Assembly (NCBI GenBank): GCA_031385005.1
Contig: JANNBB010000006.1
Coordinates: 186,001 to 250,000 of the forward strand
Origin: JADKIH01 sp031385005
GTDB lineage: Bacteria > Bacteroidota > Bacteroidia > AKYH767-A > 2013-40CM-41-45
Direction: 5' to 3'
Length of the DNA stretch: 64,000 nucleotides
Of the stretch, positions 17,144 to 25,869 are shown piece after piece (positions within the stretch are counted from its first letter, which is position 1; every line of letters begins with the position of its first letter). The notes below the pieces were generated by a model. The model was not told where the DNA came from. It made no database searches and saw only the letters and a list, made by a program, of their open reading frames with translations. A program made the translations under genes and the position numbers.

Positions 17144-17974
17144 GTGAATACAGAAACGATCGAAATCAAGGATCAAAAGACAGCAGATGCATTTGCAAAC
17201 TCATGGAACAATCTTCCTGCGGGATCTGTTTATACAACCGAACAATTTGAAGACTGGTTTGCGCCTATTCAACGAAAGGATGTAGAAAATAAAGCAATCC
17301 TCGAACTGGGCTGTGGCAATGGCAGTTTACTTACACATATTGCTTCCTGGAATCCTTCATTCATAACCGGTGTGGATTTGGGGGCTTCCGTGAAAACATG
17401 TAAGTCTAACATGGAACAAACAGGTTTTAAGAATTTCGAAGTTGTTCAAAACGATCTCACAACTTTTGATAATAAAGACAGATATGATATTGCCTATTGT
17501 ATTGGTGTTTTACATCACTTAAAAAATCCCTTCGATGGGTTAACATCGGTAATCAGAAATACGAAACCCGGAGGCAGATTTCATTGTTGGGTATATGCAA
17601 AAGAAGGCAATGGAATAATAATAAATGTTGTTGATCCGATCAGAAAAGTAGCTTCCCGGCTCCCTTGGTGGGTTACCAAATACTTAATTGCTACTCCCCT
17701 AACTATTCCTTATTTTGTTTACGCCCATGTAATTTCCCTGTCATCTGTTTTCAAAAATTTCCCTTTGTACGATTATTCAAAGTGGATATCAAAACGATCC
17801 TTTCTATTCTTCAGACATGTCGCATTTGATCAGCTCGTTACGCCGCAAACTGCCTATATTTCGAAGAAAATGATTGAAGACTGGATGCATTCATTTCCAG
17901 AAATAGATCCCAATTCCGTTTATATTATCTTCCGTAACGGCAATTCGTGGAAGTTTGGCGGAATTAAAAAATAA
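17144..17974 (+). CDS. Class I SAM-dependent methyltransferase
   Basis: A 276-residue protein with SAM motif ILELGCGNGSLLTHI (about residues 52-66), the acidic loop TGVDLGAS and the post-motif CIGVLHHLKNPFDGLTSVIRNTKPGGRF. The C-terminal third has hydrophobic stretches (YLIATPLTIPYFVYAHVISL) suggesting membrane contact. It starts at GTG (17144). The substrate is unknown; the glycosyltransferase upstream suggests a glycan or lipid. The region 17001-17143 has no clear promoter. Confidence 0.85.
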   Translation: MNTETIEIKDQKTADAFANSWNNLPAGSVYTTEQFEDWFAPIQRKDVENKAILELGCGNGSLLTHIASWNPSFITGVDLGASVKTCKSNMEQTGFKNFEVVQNDLTTFDNKDRYDIAYCIGVLHHLKNPFDGLTSVIRNTKPGGRFHCWVYAKEGNGIIINVVDPIRKVASRLPWWVTKYLIATPLTIPYFVYAHVISLSSVFKNFPLYDYSKWISKRSFLFFRHVAFDQLVTPQTAYISKKMIEDWMHSFPEIDPNSVYIIFRNGNSWKFGGIKK

Positions 17975-18266
17975 TAATAATACTTTTTCCCTGTTTTTAT
18001 TTTTTTAATATTGCATCGGCTAGGCAAAGAAATTTGTCATACTGATTTTTAATAAAACGATTTGCACTTATCTATTTATTAAAAATAACATTCTTGATGT
18101 TATGATTAACAAATTGTTTCATTTGACATCCGGTCATATGGAATAGCTCATCACTATTTTAAATTTTATCTTTTACAATTTTACGTGAAGTTCAGCAATC
18201 ACATTAAAAACGAGGCGGCACCGAAAAGCCAAATGAGTAGGAAAACAAATTGAAAAAAAAATTAAA

Positions 18267-18605
18267 ATGGATTCACAAAAAGTTGATATGTTCATTATGA
18301 CTAATGGTAAATACTTTGAAAGTCATCATGTGATGCAAATTCGCGATCGTTTGCTGCAGATTGAAGATTCGAAATGGGGAATGATACAGACTCTTCAATT
18401 TAAAGATCCAACTATCAGCTTAATTGTTTCACTACTTGCCGGAAGTCTGGGAATAGATCGGTTTATGATTGGCGATACCGGGCTTGGCGTAGGTAAACTA
18501 CTTACCTGCGGAGGACTCGGTATTTGGGCAATCATCGATTGGTTTATGATTATGGGCGCTACAAGGGAGAAAAACATGATTAAAATTCAACAATTCCTTC
18601 AATAA
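18267..18605 (+). CDS. TM2 domain-containing protein
   Basis: A 112-residue membrane protein. Residues 55-105 form the TM2 domain: two hydrophobic helices joined by the loop GSLGIDRFMIGDTGLGVGKLLTCGGLGIWAIIDWFMIMG, with the D-R-F motif typical of the family. The soluble N-terminus (about 45 residues) is family-like but of unknown function. It is first in a tight cluster with DUF2752, DUF4870 and M48 genes (gaps of 7, -4 and 1 bases). Confidence 0.88.
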   Translation: MDSQKVDMFIMTNGKYFESHHVMQIRDRLLQIEDSKWGMIQTLQFKDPTISLIVSLLAGSLGIDRFMIGDTGLGVGKLLTCGGLGIWAIIDWFMIMGATREKNMIKIQQFLQ

Positions 18606-18612
18606 CTTTGAT

Positions 18613-19026
18613 TTGAAACGAATTAAACTTTATAGGTTAATTTTGGTTGCATGCCTGTTAGGGTATGCATGGTTTGGATATGTACTGAATCAATCCGATT
18701 CTGCTCCTGCAAGCGAGTTAAACGTATGCATGATTAAGAACGTACTGCATATCCCCTGCCCCGCTTGTGGTTCGACGCGATCGGTAATCGCTCTATGGAA
18801 TGGACACTTGATTGACTCTATTTTTATTAACCCATTTGGTTTAATCATTAGTTTAATCTTATTGGTAGCTCCCCTGTGGATAATTTTCGACTTCCTGCGA
18901 AAGAAAGAAAGTTTCTATCACATATATAGAAAATCAGAATTAGTAATAATAAGGAAACAGTATTCGATTCCTCTAATCGCTTTGGTAATTGGAAACTGGA
19001 TTTGGAATATATATAAGCATCTATGA
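18613..19026 (+). CDS. DUF2752 family membrane protein
   Basis: A 137-residue protein with an N-terminal signal anchor, the conserved HIPCPACGSTRSVIALWNGHLIDSIFINPFG (CPxCGxTR hallmark, residues 47-55) and two further hydrophobic segments. The function of the family is unknown; the two cysteines suggest metal or redox chemistry, which is inference. The start codon is TTG at 18613. Its stop overlaps the next gene's ATG (ATGA). Confidence 0.85.
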   Translation: MKRIKLYRLILVACLLGYAWFGYVLNQSDSAPASELNVCMIKNVLHIPCPACGSTRSVIALWNGHLIDSIFINPFGLIISLILLVAPLWIIFDFLRKKESFYHIYRKSELVIIRKQYSIPLIALVIGNWIWNIYKHL

Positions 19027-19454
19027 ATTCAAGCAATAATTTCATTTATACACCGGGAGAACACGAGGCAGAGAAAGCATCGAATAGCTATTTAATGTCG
19101 TTAATAGCCGTAATTGCCGGACTTCCATTGCCCATAGTAAATCTGTTGGCGACGTTGATATTTTATCTGGGAAACAGGAAGGACACTTATTATGTTCGTT
19201 GGCATTGTACGCAGGCATTAGTTTCGCAAGCTTCGTTATTAATCATGAATAGCATTAGCTTTTGGTGGACGATTTCTATTGCTTTTGGTGATGAAGTTAT
19301 AACTTCCAATTATATTGCTTATTTAATTACTGTTATTCTTTTCAATTTAGTAGATTTTATTGCAACAATTTATACAGCCATCGCCACGCGAAAAGGAAAA
19401 CATGTCGTTTGGTATTTCTATGGTAATCTCACTAACCTAATCTGCAAACCATAG
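19023..19454 (+). CDS. DUF4870-like membrane protein
   Basis: A 143-residue protein with about three hydrophobic segments (LMSLIAVIAGLPLPIVNLLATLIFYLG; ALVSQASLLIMNSISFWWTI; YIAYLITVILFNLVDFIATIYTAIA) and the family-typical YYVRWHCTQALVSQ between the first two, where DUF4870 proteins have HAxQAL. Role unknown. It overlaps the DUF2752 gene by 4 bases and ends 1 base before the M48 gene. Confidence 0.75.
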   Translation: MNSSNNFIYTPGEHEAEKASNSYLMSLIAVIAGLPLPIVNLLATLIFYLGNRKDTYYVRWHCTQALVSQASLLIMNSISFWWTISIAFGDEVITSNYIAYLITVILFNLVDFIATIYTAIATRKGKHVVWYFYGNLTNLICKP

Positions 19455-19455
19455 T

Positions 19456-20259
19456 ATGAAAAGAATATTATTCGAATTCATTACGCTTGTTGCTTTATTT
19501 TTCGCGACCTACTTTCTTTTTAGCAGGTTTGATTGGGTATCTATTTTCAAAATTGAGCGTGTAACCAAATCGACTGAAGAAAAAATAGGCGATACTTTCT
19601 GGGAGTTTTTGAGTAAGACTGAAAATGAAATTCATTCGGATAGCATAAAAAGTAAGTTGGAGAATTTAATTAATAAAATTTGCGTCCCGAATTCGATTGA
19701 TAAAAACAGTATCAAGTTGCATGTGTTGAGAAAATCAGATATCAATGCATTTGCTTTACCAAATAATCACCTTGTAGTTTTTTCCGGCTTAATTGAAAAT
19801 TGTGAAAACGCTGAAGAATTATGCGGTGTATTAGGTCATGAAATTGCTCACATGCAAAAAAATCATGTGATGAAAAAACTGGTTAAGGAAGTTGGATTAG
19901 GAATGCTGATTTCGATGACATCGGGAAAAGGGAATCCGGAAATAGCAAAAGAAATCGGCAAACTATTATCCTCCAGCGCATATGATAGAGCATTAGAAAG
20001 AGAAGCTGACCTAACATCCGTAGAATATTTACTAAAAGCAAAAATAGATCCCGAGCCATTTGCCAATTTTCTGTACCGACTTGGAGATGAAAAAGAAAAT
20101 ATTCCAAATCAAGTTTATTGGATAAGCACTCATCCTGATTCAAAAGAACGCGCTGAAAATATTATCTCCATCATAAAAGGTAAGACAAATCCCAAAGAAT
20201 CCATGATGTCTGATGAAGAATGGTCAACTTTTAAGAAGAGATTTAAAGATATAAACTAA
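19456..20259 (+). CDS. M48 family metalloprotease
   Basis: A 267-residue protein with one N-terminal membrane anchor and a periplasmic-facing zinc protease domain. The zinc site is GHEIAHMQKNHVMKK (HExxH at about residue 130), with the third ligand in EREADLTSVEYLL. Family C-terminal STHPDSKERAENI is present. It resembles the BepA/Oma1-type M48 proteases that handle misfolded envelope proteins. It is last in the TM2-DUF2752-DUF4870-M48 cluster. A second M48 protease lies at 59327-60127. Confidence 0.9.
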   Translation: MKRILFEFITLVALFFATYFLFSRFDWVSIFKIERVTKSTEEKIGDTFWEFLSKTENEIHSDSIKSKLENLINKICVPNSIDKNSIKLHVLRKSDINAFALPNNHLVVFSGLIENCENAEELCGVLGHEIAHMQKNHVMKKLVKEVGLGMLISMTSGKGNPEIAKEIGKLLSSSAYDRALEREADLTSVEYLLKAKIDPEPFANFLYRLGDEKENIPNQVYWISTHPDSKERAENIISIIKGKTNPKESMMSDEEWSTFKKRFKDIN

Positions 20260-20438
20260 GAACCATTAAATATTTTTCACCTGAATTTTATCTAAAATAA
20301 TAGGGTTCTGACGAAAGAAAGTCCAAAAATCAGTTGTTTTACGGATGAATTCACCTTATTAACGGATTATTTTGGTCTGTTCGTGGATTTAAATAAATTA
20401 CGCACTTCATTTGAAATATCTTACCCAACTCAAGTAGG

Positions 20439-20491
20439 AATTTTTCGATTTTATACTTGATAAAAATCAAGATTACTTACTTCGAAAAATT
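20439..20491. promoter_or_regulatory. Nested inverted repeats upstream of the FkbM methyltransferase
   Basis: The outer 10-bp perfect arms AATTTTTCGA (20439-20448) and TCGAAAAATT (20482-20491) enclose a second hairpin, CTTGAT-AAAA-ATCAAG (20456-20471). The outer arm ends 16 bases before the TTG start. It could be a leader structure controlling translation or an operator; this is inference. Confidence 0.45.
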
Positions 20492-20507
20492 ATAAAGCAG
20501 ATTTGAA

Positions 20508-21431
20508 TTGAATCCGAAAAAAATAAAGACCATGATAAGAAAGAGCATTCGAAACGTATTTAAAACATTCTATAATGCAATACCTCTCAAGCAGCAAGTC
20601 TTTACAACTGTGAAACGGTTCTATTCTCCACCTGAATCTGTTTACAAACATTTACACTTCAAAGGAAAAATTGAAATACCTGTAGATGATACACATCGGT
20701 TTAAAATGATCCACTACGGATATCAGATAGAAAATGAAGTATTCTGGTCGGGTATTCGTGATGGTTGGGAAAAGCATTCACTTAGAATTTGGATAGAATT
20801 ATCAAAAAAAAGTAATGTAATTTTTGACTTAGGTGCCAACACCGGCATTTTTTGTCTGACTGCACAAGCTGTTAATCCAAATGCTAAAGTATTTGCTTTA
20901 GAACCCGTAAAAAGAGTTTTCGAAAAGCTTGTTAAAAATACTGCGATTAATCATTACGATATTGAATGTCTTCAAGTAGCTGCTTCAAACAGCACAGGAA
21001 CCGCTATTATTTACGATACAGACCTCGAGCATACAACTTCAGTAACTGTTAATAAAAACTGGTTTCCACCGGAGGTTAATGTTCATGAAGAAACAATCGA
21101 TATCGATACAATGGATGCCATTGTTGAGAAATTTAAAATTGAGAAAATTGACTTAATTAAACTGGATGTTGAAACACACGAACCGGAAGTGCTGGAAGGA
21201 TATAGTAAATATCTGAAAAAACATTCCCCGACCATGCTGCTGGAAGTTTTAAATAATGAATTAGGTGTTAGGATTCAAAATATTCTTGAAAGTAGCGGGT
21301 GCAATTATATTTACTTCAACATTGATGAAACGAATGGCATTCGTCAAATAGCCAATATAAGAAGGACTGACAGCTATAACTTTCTTGCCTGCTCTGAAGA
21401 AATTGCCCGGGAATTAAAGTTAATTGATTAA
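20508..21431 (+). CDS. FkbM family methyltransferase
   Basis: A 307-residue SAM-dependent methyltransferase. Features are FDLGANTGIFCLTAQAVNPNAKVFALEPVKRVFEKL (SAM motif and post-I loop, from about residue 105), the VDTMDAIV-like IDIDTMDAIV segment, and IDLIKLDVETHEPEVLEGY, the FkbM hallmark (DVEGxE replaced by DVETHE). Family members O-methylate glycans or polyketides. The start is TTG at 20508, giving MNPKKIK; an ATG at 20532 is the alternative. It is followed 8 bases later by a small secreted protein. Confidence 0.87.
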   Translation: MNPKKIKTMIRKSIRNVFKTFYNAIPLKQQVFTTVKRFYSPPESVYKHLHFKGKIEIPVDDTHRFKMIHYGYQIENEVFWSGIRDGWEKHSLRIWIELSKKSNVIFDLGANTGIFCLTAQAVNPNAKVFALEPVKRVFEKLVKNTAINHYDIECLQVAASNSTGTAIIYDTDLEHTTSVTVNKNWFPPEVNVHEETIDIDTMDAIVEKFKIEKIDLIKLDVETHEPEVLEGYSKYLKKHSPTMLLEVLNNELGVRIQNILESSGCNYIYFNIDETNGIRQIANIRRTDSYNFLACSEEIARELKLID

Positions 21432-21439
21432 GAAATTCA

Positions 21440-21943
21440 ATGACTTTTTTCCGTTCTTCACTTGTACTTTTTTTGTCACTTATACTTTTAACCGGACAGG
21501 CCAATTTTATCTTTCGACAAGAAAACACGTTTTCCAAAAGAGTAAAAACAGCCAATTATGATATAGCCATTTTCAATGAGCAATCGCCGGAGATATTTCC
21601 GGGGAAAGGTAAATTCACTCCAAACCAGTGTGAAATTGATTTGGCTGAAAAAGCCTTAAACCTGCAATTAAAAGAATTGAACACTGATCGACAAAATCAG
21701 TATGAGACTCCTGTTATCGATAAGAATTTAAAAAAATATAAACGTCAATATTTCGGATTCTTCGATGCAAACGGCAATAAAATACTATACATTAATTGCT
21801 TTTGGAGAAATGAAAAAGAGGAATCTTTATTGTGGTTAAAGGAGCAAGTAAGAGTTTTAGATGGGGGAAGTTACTTCTGGAATGTAAAATTTAATCTTGT
21901 AAAAAATGAATTGTTTGATTTAAATGTCAATGGCAATAGTTAA
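21440..21943 (+). CDS. Small secreted protein of unknown function
   Basis: A 167-residue protein with an N-terminal signal peptide (FFRSSLVLFLSLILLTGQA) and a mature part containing FGFFDANGNKILYINCFW and LDGGSYFWNVKFNLVKNELFDLNVNG. The pattern of alternating strands suggests a small beta-rich fold. I do not recognise the family. It lies 8 bases after the FkbM methyltransferase, so co-expression is likely. Confidence 0.7.
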   Translation: MTFFRSSLVLFLSLILLTGQANFIFRQENTFSKRVKTANYDIAIFNEQSPEIFPGKGKFTPNQCEIDLAEKALNLQLKELNTDRQNQYETPVIDKNLKKYKRQYFGFFDANGNKILYINCFWRNEKEESLLWLKEQVRVLDGGSYFWNVKFNLVKNELFDLNVNGNS

Positions 21944-21992
21944 GTATCTGTTAATAATTATTTGTTTGCTTTAATTTACTTTTACGTTTAGG

Positions 21993-22979
21993 TTATAATT
22001 CTCCGCTTCGTTTCAAATCTCTTTCTATTTTATCCAGAACGCCATTGGTATAGATAAATTCATCAACTATTTTTTCTGCAGATTCACATAAAATATGAAT
22101 GGAACGGCAATTGTTCAGAAGAGTTTTTTTAATAGCATTTTTATCCGAAATATCTGATTTTTTAAGCATATCGACCACTGAATGAACTCTTAATCCTTCG
22201 TCTTTCAAAATACCCAGTTCGTTGATAATCCAACTCAATGCATAAAAATTGTCTGACTGAATATAAATTGATTTTATTCCTTTTACCGGAGCCGGCATTT
22301 TATTGAAAGGTAAATTAATAATTTCCGGTGTCAGGTAATTTTTAAAACCGGGACTTACTACTTTGTTTTTTTTAAGTTGAATGATTCCATTAACAACAGC
22401 AGCATAAATACTTAGCCATCGAATTTTTCTTCGGACTTCATGCACTCCTCCTTCAAGATCAGAAAAATTCAATTCACCGGAATCAAGGTCCTCTCTGATT
22501 TTTCTACATTGCTTTATCAAAAAATTAATGAATGCATTGCGTTCCTCATTTGCTGAAAGCCATTTTACTTCACTGAGTGTTGTATTTATTTTTTTAAAAA
22601 AAATATCCGAACAATAATTATTTTCAGTAATATTTTTGTTTAGCTTGTCCTTCTCAACCTTAACATTTAAGCTGTAATAATTGGCAAACTTTTTTGGCAG
22701 AGATTTATTTAAAGAAAATTCGCTAAAGTAATCATCGTAATATTCAATAGCTCCTAAGCCATCTTCCATTAACTTAAAAGTTTCAAAACTTTCTTTAAAT
22801 ATTTTCTTTCCATAAATGCTCCGACAAATTCGGGAGAGTGCCTCCAACCGAAACAATACTGTCCGGGACTTATTATGATATAATGCTTCAGCAGGATTTT
22901 TTTTTGCTGCAGGTGATAATAGCACCTTCTTCAACAAATCTATATTTACTGTAAAGTTTGCTTTAAGAAAAGATTCCAT
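21993..22979 (-). CDS. Helical protein, possibly CHAD-like
   Basis: A 328-residue, highly charged all-helical protein with no signal peptide. Two His-containing helices, ALYHNKSRTVLFRLEALSRI (about 32-51) and GGVHEVRRKIRWLSIYAAVVNG (about 180-201), look like the HxxR(x)3R patterns of CHAD domains, which bind polyphosphate. The match is by eye and weak. No CYTH, ppk or ppx gene is near. It is convergent with the small secreted protein gene. If it is not CHAD, I have no function to offer. Confidence 0.6.
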   Translation of the reverse strand: MESFLKANFTVNIDLLKKVLLSPAAKKNPAEALYHNKSRTVLFRLEALSRICRSIYGKKIFKESFETFKLMEDGLGAIEYYDDYFSEFSLNKSLPKKFANYYSLNVKVEKDKLNKNITENNYCSDIFFKKINTTLSEVKWLSANEERNAFINFLIKQCRKIREDLDSGELNFSDLEGGVHEVRRKIRWLSIYAAVVNGIIQLKKNKVVSPGFKNYLTPEIINLPFNKMPAPVKGIKSIYIQSDNFYALSWIINELGILKDEGLRVHSVVDMLKKSDISDKNAIKKTLLNNCRSIHILCESAEKIVDEFIYTNGVLDKIERDLKRSGEL

Positions 22980-23129
22980 AAACTACATTGGATTAAAATT
23001 CGAATAAACATTTTGTCAAATTTTAAAAAAAATGAACGATTTAGACCTATAAATTTGGAAATAAATCTGTTTAAAAACAATATTAACCTAGTTTAACTAT
23101 TTTAGAAACCTAAAAGTCAAGCATTATTC

Positions 23130-23137
23130 TATTTTTG
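23130..23137 (+). promoter_or_regulatory. -7 promoter box of the M3 peptidase gene
   Basis: TATTTTTG matches TAnnTTTG and lies 27 bases before the chosen ATG at 23165. No good TTG is seen at -33. Confidence 0.5.
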
Positions 23138-23164
23138 CAAGATAAACCTAAATATTTACCACTC

Positions 23165-25348
23165 ATGCCTACAAATACTACATTACTTTGGCTTCTATTA
23201 ACTGTACCGGTTTTTGCCGGAACTCCACCATTATCTACGTTAAAAAACGAAAAGACAATCAAAACAGAACCGAACACAGAAACAATTTCAACGGTTGAAA
23301 TTAGTCCAATTCAACTACCCTGGAGCGGCCCCTATGGAGGCATACCTCCATTTGATAAAATTGAAATTTCGTCATTCAAACCGGCTCTTGAAGGAGCCAT
23401 GGAAGAGAATCTGAAAGAAATGGAGGTTATCGCAAGTGCAAAATCTGCCCCGACTTTTGAAAATACAATCGTGGCTATGGAACGCGCGGGAAAGACTATG
23501 GACAGAGTACAAACTTTATTTGGAATTTGGAGTTCCAACATGAATGTACCGGAATTTCAGGAGATAGAAACTGAAATGTCGCCCAAGCTTGCAGCATTCT
23601 ACGATAAAATAACCCAGAATGAAAAACTATTCAAGAGAATTGAAGTTGTTTATAATTCTCCTGAGAAGAAAAAATTAAATCCGGAACAACAAAGACTGGT
23701 CTGGTTGTATTATTCCAATTTCGTTCACGCAGGCGCAAAACTTGACGCAACCAATAAAGAGCAACTTTCTAAAATCAATCAGGATCTTGCAGGACTTTTT
23801 ACTAAATTCAGTCAGAATTTAATGTCTGATGAATCCGAGTTATCTGTTGAAATAAAAACAGAAGCGGAACTTGCAGGCCTGCCTCAATCCTTAAAAGAGG
23901 CTGCATCGAATGCTGCAACACAAAGAAAGCTAAACGGATCGTGGGTAATTACCAATACACGTTCTTCCGTTGATCCTTTTTTAACCTATTCCGATAACAG
24001 ATCGCTGCGTGAAAAAGTTTGGAAGATGTTTGTGAATCGCGGAAATAATGGCGGAGAACACGATAACAATTCAATCATTACGGATATTTTAAGACTCCGT
24101 GCGAATAGAGCTAAACTATTAGGTTTTGCCAGCCATGCACATTGGCGCGTAGAAAACACGATGGCCAAAACTCCGGAGAAAGCAATTGAATTAATGGAAA
24201 GTGTTTGGACTCCGGCAATTGAGCGGGTAAAGGAAGAGGTAAAAAATATGCAAGAAATGGCCAATAAAGAAAATGCCAACATCACAATTGAGCCATGGGA
24301 CTACAGATATTATGCAGAGAAAGTTAGAAAAGATCGTTATGACCTTGATCAAAACGAAGTGAAACAATATTTGCAACTTGAAAAATTAAGAGAAGGCATG
24401 TTTTGGGTTGCAGGCGAATTATTTAATTTCAGTTTTACACCTGTAACAGACGTTCCGGTTTATCATCCGGATGTTCGTGTTTGGCAGGTAAAAGATAAAA
24501 CTACAGGAAAACAAATTGGTCTGTGGTACTTCGATGCATATGCAAGAAAAGGAAAACGTTCAGGTGCATGGATGAATGCATACAGAAATCAACAACGTGT
24601 AGATAAAGAAATCACAACGATTGTTTCAAACAATTCTAATTTTATTAAAGGAAAAGATGGTGAGCCGGTTTTAATTTCCTGGGATGATGCAACAACGCTT
24701 TTCCATGAGTTCGGTCACGCTCTTCACGGTCTTGCTTCGAATGTGGTTTACCCTACTCTATCCGGAACCAATGTGGTAAGAGACTATGTTGAATTCCCTT
24801 CACAACTTTTGGAACATTGGTTATCGACTCCGGAAGTGTTGGCTAAATTCGCCATACATTATAAAACCGGACAAGCCATACCAAAATCATTAGTTGAGAG
24901 AATTGAAAAAGCATCTAAATTCAACAAAGGATTTACAACTACTGAATATCTATCAAGTGCTTTGGTAGACATGAAAATTCATTTATCGAAAGAAGAAAAA
25001 ATCGATCCGATAGAATTCGAACGTGTCACTCTTGAGAAACTAGGAATGCCGAAAGAACTTGTTATGCGTCATCGTTTACCTCAGTTTGCACACATTTTCA
25101 GCTCGGATGATTATTCCGCCGGCTACTATAGCTATTTATGGTCGGATGTTTTAACGGCAGACGCCTACGAAGCATTTACAGAAGGCGGTGGCCCCTATAG
25201 CAAAGCTGTTGCAGAGCGGTTAAATAAATACATTTTTTCTGTAGGTAATACGATCGATCCACAGGAAGGGTTTAAGAAATTCCGAGGAAGAGATGCGACT
25301 AGTGATGCATTAATGCGTAAGCGCGGCTTCCCGGTTCTTAAAAAATAA
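23165..25348 (+). CDS. dcp: M3 family metallopeptidase, peptidyl-dipeptidase Dcp-like
   Basis: A protein of about 727 residues. The N-terminus MPTNTTLLWLLLTVPVFAG is a likely signal peptide, so the enzyme is periplasmic. The M3 signature is WDDATTLFHEFGHALHG (HExxH) with the third ligand in the following YVEFPSQLLEHW helix. The conserved NPFF-like start of the domain is LPWSGPYGGIPPFDKI. It removes C-terminal dipeptides or degrades oligopeptides. The ATG at 23165 is preferred over TTG at 23135, because the -7 box at 23130-23137 overlaps the latter. Confidence 0.93.
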   Translation: MPTNTTLLWLLLTVPVFAGTPPLSTLKNEKTIKTEPNTETISTVEISPIQLPWSGPYGGIPPFDKIEISSFKPALEGAMEENLKEMEVIASAKSAPTFENTIVAMERAGKTMDRVQTLFGIWSSNMNVPEFQEIETEMSPKLAAFYDKITQNEKLFKRIEVVYNSPEKKKLNPEQQRLVWLYYSNFVHAGAKLDATNKEQLSKINQDLAGLFTKFSQNLMSDESELSVEIKTEAELAGLPQSLKEAASNAATQRKLNGSWVITNTRSSVDPFLTYSDNRSLREKVWKMFVNRGNNGGEHDNNSIITDILRLRANRAKLLGFASHAHWRVENTMAKTPEKAIELMESVWTPAIERVKEEVKNMQEMANKENANITIEPWDYRYYAEKVRKDRYDLDQNEVKQYLQLEKLREGMFWVAGELFNFSFTPVTDVPVYHPDVRVWQVKDKTTGKQIGLWYFDAYARKGKRSGAWMNAYRNQQRVDKEITTIVSNNSNFIKGKDGEPVLISWDDATTLFHEFGHALHGLASNVVYPTLSGTNVVRDYVEFPSQLLEHWLSTPEVLAKFAIHYKTGQAIPKSLVERIEKASKFNKGFTTTEYLSSALVDMKIHLSKEEKIDPIEFERVTLEKLGMPKELVMRHRLPQFAHIFSSDDYSAGYYSYLWSDVLTADAYEAFTEGGGPYSKAVAERLNKYIFSVGNTIDPQEGFKKFRGRDATSDALMRKRGFPVLKK

Positions 25349-25381
25349 CACGGAAAAAACAAATTGTAAATTGTATAAATC

Positions 25382-25413
25382 AAAAAAAGACTTCGCAAGG
25401 AGTCTTTTTTTTT
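25382..25413 (+). terminator. Rho-independent terminator after the M3 peptidase gene
   Basis: An 11-bp stem, AAAAAAAGACT (25382-25392) against AGTCTTTTTTT (25401-25411), with an 8-base loop and a T-tract reaching 25413. Confidence 0.88.
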
Positions 25414-25482
25414 AATTACAAAATAAGTACTGTGATATTTTGATTTAATTAATACATTAGTATCACTTAAATCAAAATCAAT

Positions 25483-25676
25483 ATGAAAAATTTTCTTTTC
25501 TCATTATTAATTTTTTATTGAGTTTGATTTCCTGGGGAATTATTGGAGTCGATATTGACTTAGGAACTGGTGCATCATTTAAACCCGACCATCTTCACGA
25601 TATGGATATTAAAAGATTGGATCAAAAAACATTTTACTTTAATATAGATTACACCGGTTGCCCTGTAAATGAATAG
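25483..25676 (+). pseudogene. Small ORF with an apparent one-base frameshift
   Basis: The ATG at 25483 opens a frame that stops after 12 codons (a hydrophobic MKNFLFSLLIFY). Adding one T in the T6 run near 25510 restores a reading frame of about 65 codons to the TAG at 25674. It would encode a signal-like hydrophobic N-terminus followed by a short polar tail (ASFKPDHLHDMDIKRLDQKT). I do not recognise the product. It could be a decayed gene, a sequencing error in a homopolymer or a slippage site. Confidence 0.4.
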
Positions 25677-25706
25677 GTAAACTAATTCCAAGCCAATTTG
25701 CCGTTT

Positions 25707-25862
25707 TTAACTGCATCCCTTACTTGTTCCGCAATTCATACACTTGTAACACAAGCCACTTCGAAAAGTGATATGTCCTGAAGTGCTGCAAACACGAGCA
25801 TCTCCCATCTTGCTTCTCAAATAAATCACTTCATAATCAACATGATTAACTCTTTCACCAGA
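25707..25862 (-). pseudogene. C-terminal remnant of adenosylcobalamin-dependent (class II) ribonucleotide reductase
   Basis: An open frame of 51 codons on the minus strand, bounded upstream by an in-frame TAG (25863-25865). It ends in a Cys-rich tail, ARVCSTSGHITFRSG followed by CYKCMNCGTSKGCS, the typical terminus of long NrdJ proteins, where the cysteines shuttle electrons to the active site. The preceding VNHVDYEVIYLRSKMGD also reads like NrdJ. The catalytic body is absent, and the 25870-29247 gene ends 7 bases upstream. It is most likely the leftover of a deletion; a 33-residue product from the internal ATG is possible but unsupported. Confidence 0.6.
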
Positions 25863-25869
25863 CTAATAT

